A DNA stretch of 64,000 nucleotides, from the NCBI RefSeq assembly GCF_036373705.1, contig NC_089850.1, positions 28,469,733 to 28,533,732 on the forward strand, given 5' to 3'. This DNA comes from Amia ocellicauda. Taxonomy: Eukaryota; Chordata; Actinopteri; Amiiformes; Amiidae. Under the pieces are notes generated by a model, which ran no database searches, was not told where the DNA came from, and worked only from the letters and a program-made list of their open reading frames with translations. The position numbers and the translations under genes were made by a program. Below are positions 23,901 to 36,300 of the stretch, piece by piece (position 1 is the first letter of the stretch; the number at the start of each line of letters is the position of its first letter).

Positions 23901-26900
23901 CTAAGCATGTTTTTCACCTGTCCAGGTTTCAAACTATTTATTTAATTTAATTGTAGTAAATTAATATGTAAAATGTAATGTGCATTTACCATATGTATTA
24001 GATAATACAAGGTTAAATCTATTGTAAATCAAATACATGGGTAGTACACAAAAACATAGTTTACTACACATGCTAAACAAAAAAATAGTTGAATATGAAC
24101 GGTAATATAACTTTATAGTATTCTGATAGTGTAGTAATGTAAGGGACTGGGTATGTGACATAATTACCTGACATCAACACTTATCATATTTTCTCCATTG
24201 GGTTGCCGAACCATGTAGTTGATTGGATAGCGGCAGACAAAAGTTATATTGACGTAACTCCTCGTTATAACCTCAGTTTCATTATTGTGTATGGTATTTA
24301 TGAACATGATGTGGGTATCATCTGAAGCCTGCACTTAAAAGAAAGATTTGTTTATGAAGATTGAATTTATGCGATAGGTATCAGTAAGACTTTCTGAATA
24401 AAGCACTGTACAGTTAAATGTAGTGTGGTATAACCTGTGGAGGAACTAAACTGATTGCACTCACAGGGTGTAAAACATTTATTTGAACTTGTATTCCTTA
24501 AATATCTGATCTGAAATCTCTACTAAAATCTCTTCTACAGTTCAGTTACAGACTTTGCTCTTTCTTTCTGTTGGTAGCATGACGAGACCCTCAAGTCCTT
24601 CTTGATTAATTAACAAAGGCTGTGGCTGACACCCAGTGAGAGATTTAACTACATAATAACTTTCCTATCTGAAACACATTTATTTATTTACTTTTTACTG
24701 GAACTGTATATAGTCCTACAACACTTTATATCTTCCTGAGTTCCTTCACAAATCCAAAGACTTTTGTTTGTGTATATACATCTATATAATCTGGAATAAG
24801 TCTGTGACAAACCCAAGGTTTATGAATCCACCCTGAGGAATGTGTCACAGTGCAGCCTGTCTTCATTGTGTCATTCCTCCCTTAGCTAACAATCTTTTTT
24901 TTACTATAGATACTATAGAAACCTGTTTAATATCACAGCCTGTTTTAAACTATGACATTTACATGGATGTGACAATGAGAAAGAAGAGAATAAAGGAGAG
25001 ATTGTGGTGGAAAAATGTTTTGTACCGGGAGTTCTAATCACAATTTATTACGTGCACGGGAGGAACAGCGCAACACAGAACTCAAAGGGTTTTAGGCATA
25101 GCATTGTTCTCTGAAAGTTTTAAGATAGAACAAAGCTTTTATATCCCCTCTGGGACATATCATAACATATCATAACCAGTGTCTGAATGGTCATTTCCAA
25201 TAACCAGCAGTGATTTCATTGGCATCCTAAACTAAGCCTTCCCATCTCATCAATATTATAATCAATAATCATGCAATCAAGTAAATCATTAAGTAATGTA
25301 TCTACATTACCAGTTGCAAGAAAGGAATGTGAAATGCTGATAATCACTTTAGATAGGATAGGATGTTAATATTTTTCCCCCACAAAAGCAAATCAACTCT
25401 TAAGAGCATTTCCTACATCCTGAACAGAGGTTTATGGCCCCCTTGGCTATTGAACTGGAAGAATTGCTCATTAGCCAGTTGGCGAGACACATTTTATTGG
25501 CCCAGACTACATACAACCCTCCTCCATCCCACCACCTCCTCTGAGGGACAGGGATTCAAGAATCTTTATCTTACAGAAAGTGAGGAATGCTGTTTTTAAT
25601 GTGGAACAAACCATTGCAATTCTGTACTATGGGAGATCATTATAAGAAACAATTTTCAAATTTAAACAAAATCTAAACTTTCCCATAAATGATCAATGTA
25701 TCCTTCACTAGTTTTCACAATTTATATTCATGAAAACCAAGATAAGTAAATTCACAAAAAAAGTAAGTTTCCATACAAACTAATATGGAGCTGGACAGTC
25801 GGCCATTTAACTCTCTTTTTGTGAATTCATATACATATATAACTATATATGAAGATCAGCTATCCATATTTTAAAACACATTCACAATTACGTAATACAC
25901 ACCACAGTATGCAATACTTCTAGGAAAGAGAGGGCAATATCTAAAAGATAATGGACACACAAAACTATGATATATCATGTCATAAGTTTATAATTGCACT
26001 GTTGGTAAAAGGCAGTTCATATTACCTGCATTTGAAGCACACACCTGCTGTACAAATGGTATATTTCAGAAGGTAATAAAGTTATCTTAAACTGTGAAAT
26101 TCAGTACAAAGGGTAACTGTATTCTACATTTAGGAAAGGAACTAAATTAAAGTTTTAAGGAGACAAAAATATCAAGTTACAAGTATTGTTACACAAACTG
26201 GGTAGCAGTTGTAATTCTGTAACAGTATTAACAAAACATAACCTTGTTACGTAATCCAGTCATTTTTTCTATATATCCACACAATCTGTTTACTCTTCAC
26301 TATCTATTCAGCCGAGCTGAGAGCAGTAGCATGTAGAATTGGAAATAGTGCTAGTGGGCTGGTTTGATGAGATATATCCATTATAACACAGGGCCTCCCA
26401 AATGGCCATTGCTTAGCTCCTTCACAATTGAGATAAATGAGTTTGTTGCATCGTCAACAGAATAAAACGAGGATTCAGCTTAAAGAAGCAATAACTGCAC
26501 TAGGATTAGAAATGAGGGAAAATCAATTCCCCAATCTTCAAAATAGTAAATCACTTTAGTGTCAGCTAATACAAATCTGAACATGAATGACCAAAATATC
26601 TAAACCCCAGAACACAGATTAATTTGACCCCCCTGATTAAAAGCAAATATTGTGTTCCTCTAAACAGGCTTTTTAAAGGGAAGCAGACTGGGCATGTTTT
26701 ACTGAATGTTTCAGAAGCCATTTTAAACCTTGTGGAATTAATCTTTTGAGGAATTTAATATATTTTGCTTCAATAAAAGGCTGATGTGAGTTTGTTCTTT
26801 CTAGAGATTCTACAAACTTTTGATTTAATCATCAAACACCAAGCAAACTTGCCATCTCTCGTGCCATGCATGAAACAATACAAAAGCAGTAAGCCACAAA

Positions 26901-29900
26901 TAACAAAAGTTATTTTGTTCCCTCTCCCCAGAACCTCTAATGGTAAAACTCTGATATAGGCGAGTGCTATCAGGATTTGGAGAAGTTATGTAATTTAAAA
27001 TATTTTATGCTTTTTGAAGAGAGAAAATCCCATTTGTCAAACAACATTTTAACTTGGAAACATTGTTTTCTCTCCTAATATAGCTTGACAATCTACAGAT
27101 TTATGCTGTGTAGTAAAAAATCAAAGTAAGACGTTTTACAATAAAATAATCAGTGTTGATTTTGATATCCGTGTTTTGCGTAGTAGTAGCTAACACAATT
27201 CAGGCTGACTTTCGTTCTCATGTGGCTGGTATGCAAAGACCCTTGTAAAACTGCTGGAGAGAAAGACATTTTCTCCCCCACAAGGCCAAGTTAACCTTTT
27301 ACATGCTTTATAAGGAATGCACTTTGCATTCTAAGTGAGCATTTCAATGATACTTAATGTGGTTTTGAGTTATATCTTGTCAGAGAGGAAACTGTCATCC
27401 TGTCTTTGTGGTCACTGCATGAAAGGAGAAGGAAAAATAGTCAGCTACAAAGCTGGACGTTGACATATGGTCAGCCTATTCACAGATCCTGAAAACACAG
27501 CTATAATTTCCATATAAATCCAGATAATTTAGTGCTGTGAGCCAGTGTCTCCATAGAATCACTCGGGAGAATGAATGTAGGAGAAAAGCAAGACACTCCT
27601 CTCTTTTGGCAACTAAAATACGTTATTCTTCTGCATGTAACAATACACTTCAACATGCCTAAACACACATCATCCTTCACTGAAGACACCAAATCTACAG
27701 TTGTTGAACCAAGTGGCTTACATTATAATACATTCCCTATTAAATAAGAAAAAGAAGCCAATCATTATATTGTGGTACTAAACAAAAGGGTAGGAGGTCC
27801 AGCAATGAAGTCAGCTGTAGTAAAGCCACTTGTAGGATCTGCTATTTATTACCTCAAGAGACCCATAGTAGAGGTGTCATAGTAGGAAAATACTATTGTT
27901 TATGTATTTTACAATGCATACTCTCACTGGATAAAGTTCATGAAGTTCAGAATCATATTGTACCATCATTTTATTTTACAACAAAATATAGCACACCAGA
28001 AAAAAAAAAAAAAAACGATTTCTTCATAGTTATAGTAATACCTTGGAACTTTTACTTTATACAATTACCCGTATATAATGTGGTTTAAACCATAATTATT
28101 AAACATGGTTAATTCAACATTATTAAACATGTTTTTCTTTACATATATATTTAAAAATATATGACAAGTGTTTTCAGTTTTCTCAACAGCATAATTTTTT
28201 CTTAGCTTAACAGTATTTGTTCTTACTAAAGTCCAAATATCAAACATACCAATAATACTGGTGACATGAGACTGATAGTCAAAACATTTATAAACACAAG
28301 CTGAAGAATACTTTTGTCTAAGGGATATATAATATGATATTTGAATGGAATAGGAAAACACCAACAAGATGAACACATGCAGAAGGTGAAGGTAAGTAGT
28401 CGACCCAATTACCGTAATTGTTCCACAGTCCGAGAGGTTGGTTTTAATGCTGAAGACATAGTCATCATCGATCTCCATTCCACGACACTCAGGGTCATTC
28501 AGGTGCAAATCCCAGATCTGCAGAACAGGACATTTCCCCCCCCCCAAAAAGGAAAGTTGATCAGCAAACAAACAACTAACTGACAGGTAATGTGTACACA
28601 AATATTTTAACTGAAGTGCTTCTTCAGAAACAGAGACGGATACAGGTAAATGCTTGTACTGTATGCATCTACATTTTCCAAAATAGTAGGTTAATAAACT
28701 TCAAATTATTCAAGAAATAAACATCATCTACCACTGACTTTCAGTGACTTTAACACGTGTGTTAATGTTTGCTCTGAAATAGGGGGGCCCTGATTCAAGC
28801 CCTGAAGCATTAACACAATAGATTATATTAACTACACATTTATGATGCCCTTGTCTTGACTGAAGTTCTCTGCATAAAAACACTGAATACCTATTGAAAA
28901 TTCCACTAGGTGTGGATTCTACTGGTTATCAGGACAGAGGACCACATTAATCACCAGTTAACATGGCGCTGAAATGTAAGCAATATAAAATAGCTTGGAG
29001 CATCATGTCTTCATTTTACAACAGTAATATGTGTGAGAGATGTGGAATGTATTCAATAAAGAGCGGTTGGCACTTATGGAGATGAGAACTGAAGCAAGAC
29101 AATTATGAGGTAATCCCTTTGTTCTATCATCTCTTACCTTGGGGGATATTTATTTATTTATTTATTTATTTATGATGTATTCATTTATTTCACTGGGAAG
29201 TCTTTGACTAGCTTTGAAAATCATGGTATAAACCCAGTAACACAATGCTTTTTGAAGCAGCACTGTTACTGAAAACTACTAGGAAACCCATCTTTATCCT
29301 GGTTTGTATTAGAAGTACTTCTTCATTCCAAACTGAAAAATGCACTGCTATTATCTTCATCAGTCATAATTAATAATTTGGCTTTGAGCAAATGTAAAAC
29401 GTTATTTGATAGCAGGCTATGCTTCAGCTTTTCCTGGATTCCAAGAGCAAACCTTTTCTACATAAATACATACAATAGTATAAAACACAATATGGGTCAA
29501 GAATGTCAATAATATTTCCAAATAGCGTGTGTGGCAGTGGACAGGCATTGGCTTACATGGACTGGAGGAACTTTGCTGAGAAAGAATGCACTTGGAATGC
29601 TGACTTCCATCTGGTCATTGGTGCAGACAACGGTTTCATTAATTTCTGATTGAAAGAAGAATAGAGAAGATACATTTGTGACCAATCACATGCAAATGGA
29701 ATACTAATGTAGGTGTGCAACATTCTTTGACGTTTCACAGTATTTTGTACTGGAGATGTTTGCTGTTACATACCCAAGGTGCTGATAGAGAATGTATCAA
29801 ATTCATATGACAAGTATGATTATTATGTTAAAAAAACATTTTTTTTTGTCCAATTAGATACATTAATTGCATAATAAGCTCATTTGAGTAGTCAGTTGAG

Positions 29901-30423
29901 TAGGCAATCCATGCAAATGTAAGTTTTAAGCATATATATAACATATATAGTTGCTGTACTAAAATGTTAATGATACTTATCTAACTTTACATTCCATTGT
30001 CATGCTTTTATTGTGGATTCCTGTAAGTTGCCCTAGAGACAGATGACACATCACAAAGTTTTTTTACTCCCTTTAGGAATTCTACATAATAAATAAATGA
30101 GATACACTTTGATTTCTCAGTCTTCCCAAACACATATATAACACTATATACTTGTTAATCAAGTTTTGTAAAATAGTTTTATTTTCTAAGATTTGATATG
30201 AAACAGAATATCTCCATAAAAAAACACAAATACCACTGATGATTTGCAAGATACCATATAAAATGAGGAATACTTTATATTGACGTAAGGATACACAAAC
30301 TATTTTATTAAATGTACAGTCATCAGACTTACCCTCCTCAGGCTGAAAATAGGATGAAGTTGAGGAAATCATCCTGAAAGTCAGCAAGGAACAAGCAAAC
30401 ACGAAACGTATGGATGTCATCAT
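17753..30423 (-). CDS. Membrane-anchored zona-pellucida (ZP) domain protein, complete nine-exon gene
   Basis: Nine exons join in consistent phase into 1,137 bases, or 378 residues plus stop. In order: an N-terminal signal-peptide-like segment starting MMTSIRFVFACSLLTF; ZP-N (about residues 35-160) with cysteines in VVCTND, NDPECRG, LSDCGT and FVCRY; and the linker with an internal hydrophobic patch DNIYVKVLM. ZP-C (about 205-310) follows with cysteines in GRCWATP, SCPE, FLHCYVQICHN and GVCQP. Then come NCSGEE, a furin-type site IRIRR|D, the external hydrophobic patch SHTVSFGPIK, a transmembrane helix ETLVLGGLLLIVLLITGVF and a short cytoplasmic tail. Several N-glycosylation sequons are present. 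ZP domains polymerise into extracellular filaments after cleavage releases the external patch. The fold resembles the CUZD1/DMBT1/uromodulin type more than ZPLD1, but I do not recognise the specific orthologue and give no symbol. The next gene upstream is shprh; downstream is fbxo30. Confidence 0.9.
18639..18753 (-). CDS. ZP gene exon 8 (furin-type site and external hydrophobic patch)
   Basis: Acceptor cattgaacag|AACTGC; reads NCSGEEGAIRIRRDIEPSHT, then VSFGPIKRVTDNSDEAGQ. Donor CAAA|gtaagt leaves one base. R-I-R-R before Asp fits a furin site, and HTVSFGPI is the external patch that blocks polymerisation until cleavage. Confidence 0.9.
18832..18844. repeat. Poly-C run in a ZP gene intron
   Basis: Thirteen consecutive C bases (G on the transcribed strand) in the intron between ZP exons 7 and 8, close to the exon 8 acceptor side. 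Confidence 0.9.
19237..19405 (-). CDS. ZP gene exon 7 (core of ZP-C)
   Basis: Acceptor cattctcag|CTGTCC completes a Ser codon, then reads CPEITNEQTLAVLKNGQGPE, FRIQMFKFMGNSYKDVFLHC and VQICHNTAGVCQP. Donor CCT|gtaagt, phase 0. Confidence 0.93.
20809..20903 (-). CDS. ZP gene exon 6 (start of ZP-C)
   Basis: Acceptor gccctgcag|CTACCT; reads LPAHLILRLGRCWATPTNDP and then NNVQYTFIRE, ending with two bases at GAAAG|gtctgt. The motif LxxCWATP is a hallmark of ZP-C. Confidence 0.9.
20904..23585 (-). other. ZP gene intron 5
   Basis: The left part (20.9-22.1 kb) is unremarkable AT-rich DNA. The middle (22.2-22.7 kb) is the LTR-like segment described separately. The right end has nothing recognisable. 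Confidence 0.6.
22196..22728 (+). mobile_element. Candidate solo LTR (retrotransposon or endogenous retrovirus)
   Basis: The segment begins TGTTGGGG and contains direct repeats with a 69-base period (copies begin at 22409, 22478 and, partially, 22547), like U3 enhancer repeats. It then has a TATA box (GTATAAAAGG at 22635-22644) and AATAAA 24 bases further on (22660-22665), the compact order of U3, TATA, R and polyA signal typical of an LTR. The likely end is near CTCCTGCA at 22728. Ends and target-site duplication are not certain, and no retroviral coding sequence is next to it. Confidence 0.5.
23586..23721 (-). CDS. ZP gene exon 5 (linker with internal hydrophobic patch)
   Basis: Acceptor attttgcag|GACAATC; reads TITLNTEDGNFSVSMMLYKD through LTLEDNIYVKVLM. 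Donor ATG|gtgaga, phase 0. The segment EDNIYVKV matches the position of the internal hydrophobic patch between ZP-N and ZP-C. Confidence 0.9.
24168..24328 (-). CDS. ZP gene exon 4 (end of ZP-N)
   Basis: Acceptor aagtgcag|GCTTCAG; reads ASDDTHIMFINTIHNNETEV and continues through YVNITFVCRYPINYMV. The donor leaves two bases (GTCAG|gtaatt). It carries the fourth ZP-N cysteine and two sequons. Confidence 0.9.
24329..28412 (-). other. ZP gene intron 3
   Basis: A 4.1-kb AT-rich intron containing the weaker LTR candidate at 25003-25613. No exon, RNA gene or other transposon is recognised in the rest. A poly-A stretch is at about 28000-28015. Confidence 0.6.
25003..25613 (-). mobile_element. Weaker candidate LTR-like segment, minus orientation
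   Basis: On the minus strand there is a TATA box (GATATAAAAGC, near 25137-25147) and AATAAA about 90 bases downstream (near 25044), followed by CCCGGTACAAAACA. The right end carries GC-richer sequence than its surroundings. Boundaries and duplications could not be established; it may be another kind of repeat. Confidence 0.3.
28413..28517 (-). CDS. ZP gene exon 3 (ZP-N)
   Basis: Acceptor ttctgcag|ATCTGG; reads IWDLHLNDPECRGMEIDDDY and then NLSDCGTIT. Donor ACG|gtaatt. The DLHLNDPxC motif is highly characteristic of CUZD1/DMBT1-type ZP-N modules. Confidence 0.9.
29147..29173. repeat. (TTTA)n microsatellite
   Basis: About seven TTTA units in the ZP gene intron between exons 2 and 3. Confidence 0.9.
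29557..29645 (-). CDS. ZP gene exon 2 (start of ZP-N)
   Basis: Acceptor tttcaatcag|AAATTAATG. It completes a Glu codon with exon 1, then reads INETVVCTNDQMEVSIPSAF through SKVPPVH. Donor CAT|gtaagc, phase 0. It includes the first ZP-N cysteine and the NET sequon. Confidence 0.88.
30333..30423 (-). CDS. ZP gene exon 1 (signal peptide)
   Basis: Two adjacent ATGs (30423, 30420) open the frame; the second has A at -3. The hydrophobic stretch IRFVFACSLLTF fits a signal peptide. The exon ends in phase 1 at GAGGAGG|gtaagtc, after FQPEE. Confidence 0.8.
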
Positions 30424-33400
30424 CAGAGACTTCAATAAACACGATCAGTTTTGCCCTTGACTCCTTAGATGTTGTAGAAAGTGGTGTACTTGTAATTCAG
30501 TTACTACTGCACACGTTAAGCTCTAGGTTATCCCCCTTACTCTATCAAACAGATATTGCTCTGATGCAGTCACAGCCTGCCTCCAGCCCTGAAGTACCAG
30601 CCTGAATGATGTTCAAACCAACAATGAGATTCCTAACATGAATGGGGAAAGCCGGGGGAGACCAAGGTAACACAAATCTACTTGAGAGAAGGAAAAAACA
30701 AAAAACAAAAAAACATCTGTGACAATCAGGATTGCACACATGGCAAACATCCACCACCACTACTACAAATAAATGAGTGAAATACGTAACCTGCTTCACA
30801 CGCAAAGACAATCCGAGACAAGGTTTACTCATCTTTTTGTCTTTTTATTTGGTGCTCTTCCCAGAACAAACGGATGATGTGGCAGACCATTATTTTTGCG
30901 AGAATCTCAGTTATGGGTAACGAGAAATTGTGCGGTCAAATGAAGGGCACCCAACTCTGAGATTAAACTTTGGACATTATCATCCTTTGCAGAGTGCATG
31001 TAGAAACACATAACAGAACTGAGATATGCTATGGTGGCTTTCTGCTAAAGAATATTTGTTGCTCTGAACCAAAACCAGTATAATTTTGTTTTTTTAATTA
31101 TTTATTTTACAGAAGGATTTTCAATCTTCAACCTGACTTTTAGAGTGCTACAAAATGGAAACAGGGCCGGTGTAATAAAACCACCAATTTACTTAAGGTA
31201 GTGAAGTCACTTCCCCCACCCACTGATTTCATCTGCTGGGGGTCCAGAGTAAATTAAATAAGTATGGGAGTAGAAGGCAGCTCAGGGAAAAAAGGATCTA
31301 GACCTAAATACACTTCATAGCAAGAATACATATGTTGCTCAAAACAAAGTAGCTAGGTTTCACACCTTCTACAGAAAGGATAATGTAATTGTCAAAACCT
31401 AATGAGTGATGTGAAATAAGCTTAAAACAGCATATAATTGCACACTGAATATAAAGTGATAAAGTGTAAACAGATACAAATGAAAGGGATCCAAGTTACC
31501 CTCTCTGTCTGCCTAAAACAGAAGAGGCCATAGCCAAAGTGCAATCAAATCCAATACATTATTTAAAAGCTGTGCTCACACAAATGTATGGTGAATGCCA
31601 GCAAAACCCAATCAAATGCAGATGGAAAGAGATACCATCAGGCACAAGCCTATGTGGAGGCTTAAGTCACCTGCAGACACCCAGAACTATCTGCTCTTCT
31701 TATGTTACTGCGAGACAGAACTTAAAACACCTGTATCTCAGAGCTAGAAGTAGAAAGAATAAGTTAGCACTAGGGGCTGGTGCCATAACATGTAAATATG
31801 ATGTGTTTAATGTTACTTGGCTAACAGAGAGAAATGGATATTGATATGCAGTGGTAAGAAAAGACAACATTTGTTGGAGTACTACTGTGTAAAAAAAAAT
31901 GAAAAAAAACGAAAAAGATATAGCCAAGAATAATTTGGTGACTTTATCTTCAGAGTACAGAAATCAAAATCAAAATGGTAGAAATGGTCAATGCTTGCTT
32001 TTTAAGCCAATTTTGTCATGGCATCTGCTTCTCTTCTCTCTTCCATTCATTGAGTCCATTCAAAAATAATATGCTGAAGACAACCACTGCTGTTGTGGCT
32101 TAGAGTCAATGTTGAGAATACTCAAACAGCTCAAACAGAGTACTTACATTACTTTATTGGTTATGTATGCATTTCTCTTTTGATTGTAGACCCTAGAAAT
32201 ACAGAGGAAATGTTTTGTGAAGAGGTTGAGAAAAAACAAATCAGAGTGGGGAAAAAATTTATTTGGATAATGTTTTTGTGTCATTTTCAAACATGAATTT
32301 TTTACAGGAACAGTTTAAAGCTTTAGAGACAGAACACTGTTCCTCTGCAGTGACTACAGTGGTTGAATGGCACGTGCCTCACAGAGCACAATTATCTGTG
32401 TTATCTCAGTCCTGCAATTATCTCAGTGTAAGTGCACACCAATCATGTCTAATTGCTACACAAGTAAACGATAAGTAAAGCAGACTCTGGCTTCCTATAG
32501 TACTTACAAAACCTCCCTCGTCAAGGAGGTCTTAGTAGGAAATAAATCTGGGCTTTAGGTGACAGGAAAGGGTTTATCTAGCTGTCCTGCAGCCTCCAAT
32601 ATACAGAAATAAAGGTGAAAATTCACTTTTTAATGTGAAATGTGTTTAGAAATGTTTTGCTTAATGTTAACCACAAGTCTACACTCCCATTGTACTCTGA
32701 CAGCTATTTGTTATAGTCTAGGGTTGCTTTTAAGTATGTAAGTTTCTTCTTAACATTTCCTTTGAAGGAGGGTGCAAAGAATCACAGCAGTAATCAAATG
32801 CAGATTTTCTCAAAAGTGAAATTAACAACGGTAAAAGTGCACAGTTTTGACCAAAATCCAGATCTGTATATATACACACACACACACACTCTGATGCTGA
32901 TTGACCCAATTACCATAAACACTTTGAGAAAGCGGTCACTTTGAGGTCAATGATCACATGGCAGATTTAGTGGGGATTTATTAACTGCAAATAGAAAGGT
33001 AAAAACAGAAGAGGTCAGTCTGGGATGAGCAACCCGCTTCTTCAGAAAGGGAACAGGGAACACAGCAAAATTCAACCATACAGATTGTGTTTCTGTGGGT
33101 TTTTGGGGGTCGGCTCTGATACGAAAGAGATTGATAAAAACCCATCACCAAGGTTTCTTGTGGATGTTTTTTCAGAGGATGCCGTTTACTGAACAGCTAA
33201 TCTGAAAGATCAAATGTAACCAAACTTTGCTATTCATTTCATAGCTGTTCAAAACACACACATAAATCAAACATACATAAACACAGGACATATATACGTT
33301 TAAAATTAGCTGCTTTCATTAGTTTTATACTAAAGTCTGAATCTGCTGCAATGCAGGGCAGTAAAAAGATACAATACGCCAACAGGAAAAACTGCCCTAT

Positions 33401-36203
33401 AGAAACAATCCATTGGTATTTAATGTCTAGTACATTTTAAGTACCAGAAACATTTCAGAACTGCAATGAATTACAGCCACCTTTTACCAATGTGCAAGAA
33501 ATTCTAATGTACACTGCAGTCCTATTTGAGATCATGTATGTTTGAGGATGTATGAAAGGATTTAGATGTAATACCATCAACTAAAATAATATTTTAATTG
33601 TATTGATTATTATGACCATGACCTGCTTTATATTCCATTTTCTAGTTCGGATTTACAATAATATTATCTTAAGAGGGGGCTGTTGGTTAATAGATACAGC
33701 ATTATTAGAAAAGAAAACACTGACATTACAACTTTCTGTATTTTGTTAACTTCATTTAATGAAGATGGTGCAAAAGCAAAATTAACTTTACACCAAAATA
33801 TCTTTGGTGCAGAGGTGAAACATCAGGAGGGCATGCAGCTTCACTTCCACATTTCCATGGGTCCTAAAAGTCCATCAATCCTGATTGGCCGAAACCATTT
33901 TTTCTTGTATTTGTGTGTCCTTTTTTTTTTTTTTTTTTTTTTAACAAGGTGGCTTACCAGGAAAGGTTTTTATTGACATTGAATCATGTTTTTGTCTTGC
34001 AAATAAAGACAAGCCCAAATGTTAAACCCAATTGTGTACAAGCCATTCCAGACACAACTGTGAAAGAATCCAATGAATGGAGGACAATACCAGAAAGTCC
34101 TGTCATGCACAGATTACAAGGGGCAATGGCTTCCTTCCAAGCAGCTTTAACAACAAGGAAATAATCCAGCTATAAAGTTCTCTTAATATATGACAATAAA
34201 AAATTCAAATAGGGACGTTAAAGCATTGATTCATTATCTTTGCTGCATTTACATAAATACATACTGGAATAAACAAAAAACAAAACAATAAAAAGCCTCT
34301 GTATATTTAAATTCCTTAATATATGTTACTATATTGAAGATATTGGTGTACATTCTCAATGCCAATGCTCTCCTAAGGACCTGGCATGGCTAGGGAATCA
34401 ACCCTGATGTTAAAGACCTTCATAGCATACTGATCAGTGAAGCTAATGTAGCTTGGTCAAGACAAATAAGATAATTTAAAACCACATAATTAAATCAAAG
34501 AGGAAAATCTGGAATGCCTTCAGACAGTGCAGCAAATAAAATTACACCTTTTAGATTTTCTTTCTTTTTTGCACCCAAACGTATCCAAGATCATGGATGT
34601 GGAATGGATTTAACATTTGTTATAAAGAATAACACAACTTGGACTGTGTACAGCTACAGGAAGACACAAATTATATAATGGAGTATTGCAATTATTGCAA
34701 GTAGCTTCATTCATCTTGTCTATTCCTCACATAAAATGTGACAAAGTGGACAATTTTACTCACGTCAATTATTTTCATGAGCATGCTCACATTAATTACA
34801 ACCATAAATGAAATTGCAATTTAGACATTTTTTGTAGAAAATGAGTAATATACAGTCTACCAAAATTGTAAAAAGGTTTAGAGATCAACCAGGCTGATAG
34901 TTGTATCTTTTTTGTATCTAAGTATTATTTTAATTTCTTAAATTGAAGACACAGATGCTCAGAAAAAATATGACCATGCTTCCCATTGTTTCTCTTTCCT
35001 TAATGAATTCAGCAGAGGGACCACTCACTAACAACCCTGAACAGGAGAAAACTGCAGTTTTGGTCCACTATTAAGTGTAAAGGTAACTATTGAGGTATGC
35101 CTCAAAGACTATGGACTCTTTGTAAAAATGAACAACCAGACTAAAACAGGATTACCCTTGATGTAAAATATTGTGGAATACATAAAGACTAGGTTTGTTA
35201 ACTGCAATCTGAATTAACATAATCTAGGATTTAGAGAATTATTTCCAACACCCTTTAGAGAGATTAACTGGCAATGTCTTACAGCAAGTATAGGCAAACC
35301 CTGACTGTTCCAGGTCAGTCCACTCAAGTTCTCAATTCATACACGGCCTGTAATTAATCTCATTTGGGTTTCATTTCATTCAGATGAATTGTAGAGAAAC
35401 CACATTCTGTGTTGGAATTCATCTGGGGGGATAAAAATATCACTGAATAAAACAGGTTAGGAGGACAATTGTGTGTCATTTTCCTTTAATCCAAGGAAGC
35501 ATTTAGTTCAGATCATAAGCAGACTTCACAGACAGTTGATAGAGGAAGATCTGACAGAAATAATTTGATAAAGAAGTCTGCTTCCTGGTAAAATGTATCT
35601 CTTTGATAACTGGGATCAGTATCTTTTGTTTAAATTCAGAGTGTCTGATACTTCCTAGTGATTTCCTCACTGCTGAAGCCACTCCTTAGACATCCATTCT
35701 AGCACAGTAACTCGGTTTCAATTACTGTTACAGTTCAGGAAAGGTGAAACTGAATGCAGCCTTTCAGGTTTTTTTAGGTGTGCATTTTGTTACTATTAAA
35801 AATCCCCCCCAATAATAAATAAAAAAACAAGTGGAGTTTTGTTGTCTTTTAAAATCATGCTGATGCTGTGTGCTTTTGGAAGGTGCTGGAGAGAGAACAA
35901 TGGATCACCGGGCCACGTGAAATCCTCTCTCTATCCACAGAGCTGGCTCTGTTCAACATTTTGGATTTGACTAGGAGCTCAGCAATGATGCCTTACATTA
36001 TTTAAGGGCTTGCAAGACCCCCAATCCCCAATTTAGGGTTGTGGAAACTCTTGTAGGATTACCAAACTAAATATTTGGAAAGCTATCTTATAACCATACA
36101 CGATGGTGGACCGTGAAGACAGCACACCTATTCCGGCATTATAGCTTAGGCTGCCTTCAGTTCCATTGGTAGCAGTGGTAGTAGGTTGACTCATTGGGGC
36201 CCT
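30424..36203. other. Intergenic DNA between the ZP gene and shprh (includes shprh 3' UTR and ZP promoter)
   Basis: Open frames here (for example 31539-31844 and 33683-33976) are AT-rich, lack splice or homology support and are probably chance. A poly-T run lies at 33921-33942. The shprh 3' UTR starts at 36203 going left; the nearest polyadenylation-like signal I found is a minus-strand ATTAAA near 35486, which is weak. No clear TATA box was seen just upstream of the ZP start. Confidence 0.5.
33921..33942. repeat. Poly-T run
   Basis: Twenty-two consecutive T bases, possibly the A-tail of an old retroposed sequence on the minus strand; nothing recognisable precedes it. Confidence 0.9.
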
Positions 36204-36300
36204 TCACTCCAGCGTCTCAGTGTCCTCTGTAAAGAGATCTGCCAAATCTGCCACGGTCAGAACAGCCGCCTCAGAGTGCTTCATAGAGGTCATGCCATGA
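36204..36300 (-). CDS. shprh: shprh last coding exon
   Basis: Acceptor gatttgtctag|TCATGG completes a Ser codon, then reads [20 protein letters not shown] and [11 protein letters not shown], with TGA at 36206-36204. It is close to the human C-terminus LADLFTKETEELE. Confidence 0.95.

Noticed and set aside
28780..28810. Sequence resembling a tRNA T-arm (GATTCAAGCC)
   Set aside because: No A-box, acceptor stem or cloverleaf could be assembled around it.
30019..30060. Possible third SINE/LINE tail (CTGTAAGTTGCCCTAGAGA)
   Set aside because: Only the first dozen bases resemble the tail motif; the GCGTCTGCTAA part is missing.
30300..30435. ZP gene start placed at 30435
   Set aside because: The codon at 30435-30433 is TTG; the first ATG in frame is at 30423.
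31539..31844. 101-codon frame in the ZP-shprh intergenic region
   Set aside because: No recognisable similarity or conserved residues; similar frames are expected by chance in 5.8 kb.
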